The position numbers and the translations under genes are program-made. This document shows, one piece after another, positions 61,174 to 64,000 of a stretch of 64,000 nucleotides of DNA; positions within the stretch are counted from its first letter, which is position 1; each line of letters begins with the position of its first letter. Under the pieces are notes generated by a model that made no database searches, was not told the DNA's origin, and worked only from the letters and a program-made list of their open reading frames with translations. The DNA is taken from NCBI GenBank assembly GCA_910577685.1, contig CAJTOH010000005.1, positions 1-64,000 of the forward strand, given 5' to 3'. This DNA comes from an uncultured Dorea sp. (GTDB lineage Bacteria > Bacillota > Clostridia > Lachnospirales > Lachnospiraceae).

Positions 61174-62235
61174 TTATATAAAATTCACATGCCCTCCCGG
61201 GTGTTTGAGCTCATCCAGATATTTGTTTATTTCATCCAGACGGCAGGCCTCCCTGCACACTTTATTGATATCCATCCTGTTCAGCGTGTCTACCACATCC
61301 CGCCGGTTCTTTCCTTCCCAAACCTCTTTAAACGTCTGTTCATTAATATTTCCATAACAAAATTCCCTGGTTCCTATGTGTGCTACACATGGCCATACAT
61401 TCCCCTGCGAGTCAATGTGTGTCATAAACGGAAGGCCAAGGCAATGACGGTAACATTTTTCATGGTGCATTTTTTTCATAGCATTGACTCTGAAATAAAC
61501 CGAAAAATCAGCAGTATTACACTCCTGCAGACTTTTCTCCAGTTCCAGCATTTCCCCATAATCTACACTAAATGTATTTTCACTGTGAAGATGCTGCGAA
61601 TACGGCTTAACCGTAAAATAATCCACACCTATCCGCCCAAGCTCTTTTGCCATATCAAACACATAGTCTTTGTTATCCGGTAATAACAAACATTGTACGC
61701 CCAGTGTTGTCTTTAATTGATGATCTTTCTTATACCGTACTGCCTCGTATAGATTCTCCTTCACTTTCTCCAGATCACCTTCTTTACCTCGCTGTATCCT
61801 GTTATAGGATTCTGATTCCATACTGGCAATACTATAACGCACCCAAGAAAACGACCCAAGACATGCTTTGATTTTATCCTTTGTAAACAATGCCCCGTTT
61901 GTGCTCATCGCCACATCGACGCCACATTCTCTGATTCCGTTTGCAATATCCGGCATATTCCTATTTAGCAGAGGTTCCCCCTCACCGGAGCAGATTACAC
62001 TTTTAAGTCCCTTTTTCGCCATACATGAAATGTCTCGAAGTACAATATCTTTATCAAGAAAATATGGTTTATATCCTATATAATCCACTGCACAAAAAAT
62101 ACATCTGTGATTGCAGGTACCGCTTGGCGAAATTTCTATCTCTATTGGGTAAATATTCTCTCCCTTAATCCATCTTGCCACAGTCTCCGGATGGTAGATT
62201 AATTTATGAGAATCCATTCTGATATTTTCTGCCAT
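61174..62235 (-). CDS. Radical SAM protein with SPASM-like C-terminus
   Basis: 353 residues, paralogous to 57068-58141. Cluster motif CNHRCIFC, SAM-loop GEGEPLLNRN and C-terminal cysteines (CYRHCLG, WPCVAHIG, CREACRLDE) consistent with an auxiliary cluster. GGGAGA lies just upstream of the ATG. Substrate unknown. Two such paralogues flanking the amino-sugar unit suggest two related radical steps on glycan precursors. Confidence 0.83.
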   Translation of the reverse strand: MAENIRMDSHKLIYHPETVARWIKGENIYPIEIEISPSGTCNHRCIFCAVDYIGYKPYFLDKDIVLRDISCMAKKGLKSVICSGEGEPLLNRNMPDIANGIRECGVDVAMSTNGALFTKDKIKACLGSFSWVRYSIASMESESYNRIQRGKEGDLEKVKENLYEAVRYKKDHQLKTTLGVQCLLLPDNKDYVFDMAKELGRIGVDYFTVKPYSQHLHSENTFSVDYGEMLELEKSLQECNTADFSVYFRVNAMKKMHHEKCYRHCLGLPFMTHIDSQGNVWPCVAHIGTREFCYGNINEQTFKEVWEGKNRRDVVDTLNRMDINKVCREACRLDEINKYLDELKHPGGHVNFI

Positions 62236-62277
62236 CTTCTCTCCCTTTCATTTCTAAAATATTTATCTATCCATACC

Positions 62278-63387
62278 TCAACAGCAAGGTACTGCGTACA
62301 GTACTGTTTCTCCGTAAATCAGTGCATGTTGTCGGATATAGTAATTATATCCCTTCACATTATCAAGTAAAAACTGCATAATTCGGTAATAATCTTCTGC
62401 ACAATGATAAATTGAAATTGCAAGTAAGGGATGATCTCTCCGGATTGTCTGAATTCCCCCTCGTATTGCTCTCATTTCCGCACCTTCAATATCCATCTTA
62501 ATTAGATCAACATGTATATCCTGAAAATAATGGTCAATGGTATCTACCATACAAACCCTTTCATCATTTGTTCCTTCTGCGATCTTAGAACCGGCGCCAT
62601 TCCCTGTTATGGAAAATTCATCCTTTTCATCCCAAAGTCCCAGATTTTCACAGATGCAGTTAAGCTTTTTAGGCAGCGTTGCTTTACTAAGATTTCCTCT
62701 AAGCTTATCAAAGTTCATTTTTTCCAATTCAAAACAATACCAGTCTTTTACATTTAACCCTGAGCTGATAATTGCCCGTAACAGCTCGCCTTCATAAGCG
62801 CCTGCATCAATTAACGATATCTCCCTGTCTTTAAAATATTCTCTTACTTCTTTTGTAAAATAACATTCTTCTTCCGTACAAATATCAACAAGCTTATTAA
62901 TATCTTTTGTTTTATAGTATTGATAAACCCCATCAAAGACATTTTTCGATTCTTCATCTGCCAAATACTTCTTTAACTTGTCTGTATTCTCCTTGTATCG
63001 CCTTAACCTTTCGCCCTCACAATATTTATCAATAACAACATCCTGCTGATTTAAAAGCTCCGTATACCACTCATACATTTCCCATATTATGATATTAGAA
63101 ATATCTATAAGTTTATTTAAAATCTGTTTCCCATAAATTGATGTCAGTATCACATTGGCAGATACTTCGTCTTTACACATATCTCTAAATTCTTCATAAG
63201 AAATCACTTCAAATGACTCTACCTTCGTTCCAATTTTAGAACTGTCATCATCTATCAGCGCTTTGATAGTGATACCTGAATCCTTCAAAGTATTCAGACA
63301 TACCTTCGCCGTATATCCGGCTCCATACAGGTAAACCCGATGCTTCTTTATTTCCTCCGGAATATTGCCTTTCTCCAGCTTTTTCAT
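62278..63387 (-). CDS. FkbM-family methyltransferase with N-terminal Rossmann-like module
   Basis: 369 residues. The module (about 15-115) reads VYLYGAGYTAKVCLNTLKDS and LIDDDSSKIGTKVESFEV. The C-terminal FkbM methyltransferase has SLIDAGAYEGELLRAII as the SAM motif and DLIKMDIEGAEMRAIRGG as the family signature. Probably O-methylates a sugar of the glycan. The start at 63387 has GGAGG 5 nt upstream. First gene of the long unidirectional run; a terminator-like hairpin lies only 30 bp upstream. Confidence 0.9.
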   Translation of the reverse strand: MKKLEKGNIPEEIKKHRVYLYGAGYTAKVCLNTLKDSGITIKALIDDDSSKIGTKVESFEVISYEEFRDMCKDEVSANVILTSIYGKQILNKLIDISNIIIWEMYEWYTELLNQQDVVIDKYCEGERLRRYKENTDKLKKYLADEESKNVFDGVYQYYKTKDINKLVDICTEEECYFTKEVREYFKDREISLIDAGAYEGELLRAIISSGLNVKDWYCFELEKMNFDKLRGNLSKATLPKKLNCICENLGLWDEKDEFSITGNGAGSKIAEGTNDERVCMVDTIDHYFQDIHVDLIKMDIEGAEMRAIRGGIQTIRRDHPLLAISIYHCAEDYYRIMQFLLDNVKGYNYYIRQHALIYGETVLYAVPCC

Positions 63388-63404
63388 ATTCTCCTCCATA
63401 AAAT

Positions 63405-63458
63405 ATACAAATTAAAAATCCGATGTAAAATAGGCGATTCCATCCTTTACATCAGATT
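63405..63458 (-). terminator. Hairpin terminator between the PfkB gene and the glycan run
   Basis: Minus strand AATCTGATGTAAA (complement of 63446-63458) pairs with TTTACATCGGATT (complement of 63417-63429) over 13 bp with one G-U pair, followed by TTTTTAATTT. It ends the PfkB unit. The distance to the FkbM ribosome binding site is about 15 bp, too short for a promoter. Confidence 0.75.
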
Positions 63459-63548
63459 CTTAACTTCAACTTTACTGCAAAATAAGCGCTTTTTCCAAGT
63501 ATACTCTGATGCAAAGTATGACATTGTCAAGGTTCTGTAATTTTAAAT

Positions 63549-64000
63549 CTAAATATTCAGCAATGTCCCCGCATATTTTAGTACATTTACTTTCTCCACC
63601 GATTCCTTATTTCCCACAATATTTGCTCCTAGCGCACCTGCAATATTTCCCATGAAAGTTCCTAGCTCCGCAGGAGCCCCTGCGGCTTGATAAAGCCCTG
63701 CTACCGAATAAAATGCATCGCCTGCACCGATCGTATCTTTTACATTCAGGGTAAAAGCCGGACATTTATAAATACAGTCTCCTGCTATCCCGTAAGCCCC
63801 TTCTGATCCCCGTGTCAGCCATCCGTTCCCCCCTAAATGATTCGCCAGTTTTTTCAATGCCGCCTGTTCATCAATCAAATACGCCGGATATGCAAGCTTT
63901 AGTTCTTTCTGATCTAACGTAAAGGCGTCCGCCCTGTTATACTTTGTAATGATATTCAATCCGTAATTACTCGAATTTGTCTGGCAGTTTAAGACCAGAT
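63549..64000 (-). CDS. PfkB-family carbohydrate kinase, C-terminal part (runs off the window)
   Basis: The last 150 codons are visible and the frame continues past the window edge (LNCQTNSSNYGLNIITKY precedes the TTG that could be mistaken for a start). DTIGAGDAFYSVAG is the PfkB catalytic motif with the base Asp. The NCQTNSSNYG stretch reminds me of kinases fused to a cytidylyltransferase-like domain, related to HldE heptose kinases. If so, it would fit the heptose theme of the locus; the missing N-terminal part would decide. Confidence 0.85.
   Translation of the reverse strand, partial: LVLNCQTNSSNYGLNIITKYNRADAFTLDQKELKLAYPAYLIDEQAALKKLANHLGGNGWLTRGSEGAYGIAGDCIYKCPAFTLNVKDTIGAGDAFYSVAGLYQAAGAPAELGTFMGNIAGALGANIVGNKESVEKVNVLKYAGTLLNI

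Noticed and set aside
60943..61683. Plus-strand frame of 246 codons
   Set aside because: Antisense to the DegT and radical SAM genes and crosses their gap; translation is not protein-like.
63549..63959. PfkB gene as a short complete gene starting at TTG 63959
   Set aside because: The frame stays open to the window edge with family-like sequence upstream, and the piece lacks the N-terminal half of a PfkB kinase.

Overview
The window looks like chromosomal DNA from a gut-type member of the Lachnospiraceae (class Clostridia). The pointers are a greA-lysS operon, an S-box riboswitch on metK, a DUF6145-like gene next to birA and coaX, a YesN/YesM-type two-component system beside a sugar ABC transporter and a LacZ, and strong AGGAGG ribosome binding sites. 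The genus cannot be fixed from the sequence alone. Almost all genes lie on the minus strand; the exception is the two-component pair at 23986-27255.

Layout. (1) 1-1010: the edge of a mobile element (truncated ParA, DUF3970-like and DUF6075-like genes, a nested inverted repeat and three 11-bp iterons) lying directly against the 3' end of lysS. (2) 1011-17338: housekeeping genes lysS, greA, dusB, coaX, birA, a patatin/ornithine carbamoyltransferase reading frame, a TrmH-family methyltransferase, an SDR oxidoreductase, an OmpR-type two-component system, metK behind a SAM-I riboswitch, a Fic protein with a degenerate active site, and recQ. A 50-bp tandem repeat with five copies lies between the methyltransferase and the patatin gene. 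(3) 17507-27255: a beta-galactoside utilisation island: lacZ, two permeases and a binding protein, divergent from its likely AraC-type regulator and sensor kinase. (4) 27252-63387: about 36 kb of unidirectional surface-glycan genes, increasingly AT-rich from about 38 kb onward, behind a terminator-like hairpin. (5) 63549-64000: the 3' part of a PfkB-family kinase.

The glycan locus is the main interest. One block (30200-34040) carries a complete GDP-D-glycero-D-manno-heptose set: GmhA, an HddC-GmhB fusion and HddA. A second block (49437-57030) matches the Campylobacter jejuni O-methyl phosphoramidate (MeOPN) capsule pathway: glutamine kinase, CTP:phosphoglutamine cytidylyltransferase, gamma-glutamyl-CDP-amidate hydrolase, a CysC-like cytidine diphosphoramidate kinase and a methyltransferase, followed by a large sulfotransferase-like protein that could be the phosphoramidate transferase. 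Heptose and phosphoramidate also occur together in Campylobacter capsules, so this looks like a Gram-positive counterpart. WecB/WecC would supply UDP-ManNAcA. A DegT aminotransferase, a WbqC protein and a FemAB/GNAT-like protein form a likely amino-sugar acylation unit.

Two further features stand out. A short Rossmann-like (PglD/NeuD N-terminal-like) module is fused to eleven otherwise unrelated proteins of this locus: GT2, GT4 and DUF4422 glycosyltransferases, a radical SAM enzyme, an FkbM methyltransferase and the sulfotransferase-like protein. The wbqC gene contains a run of ten G residues near its 3' end, a possible slippage site. No initiating phosphoglycosyltransferase, flippase, polymerase or exporter is present in the window, so the locus continues outside it.
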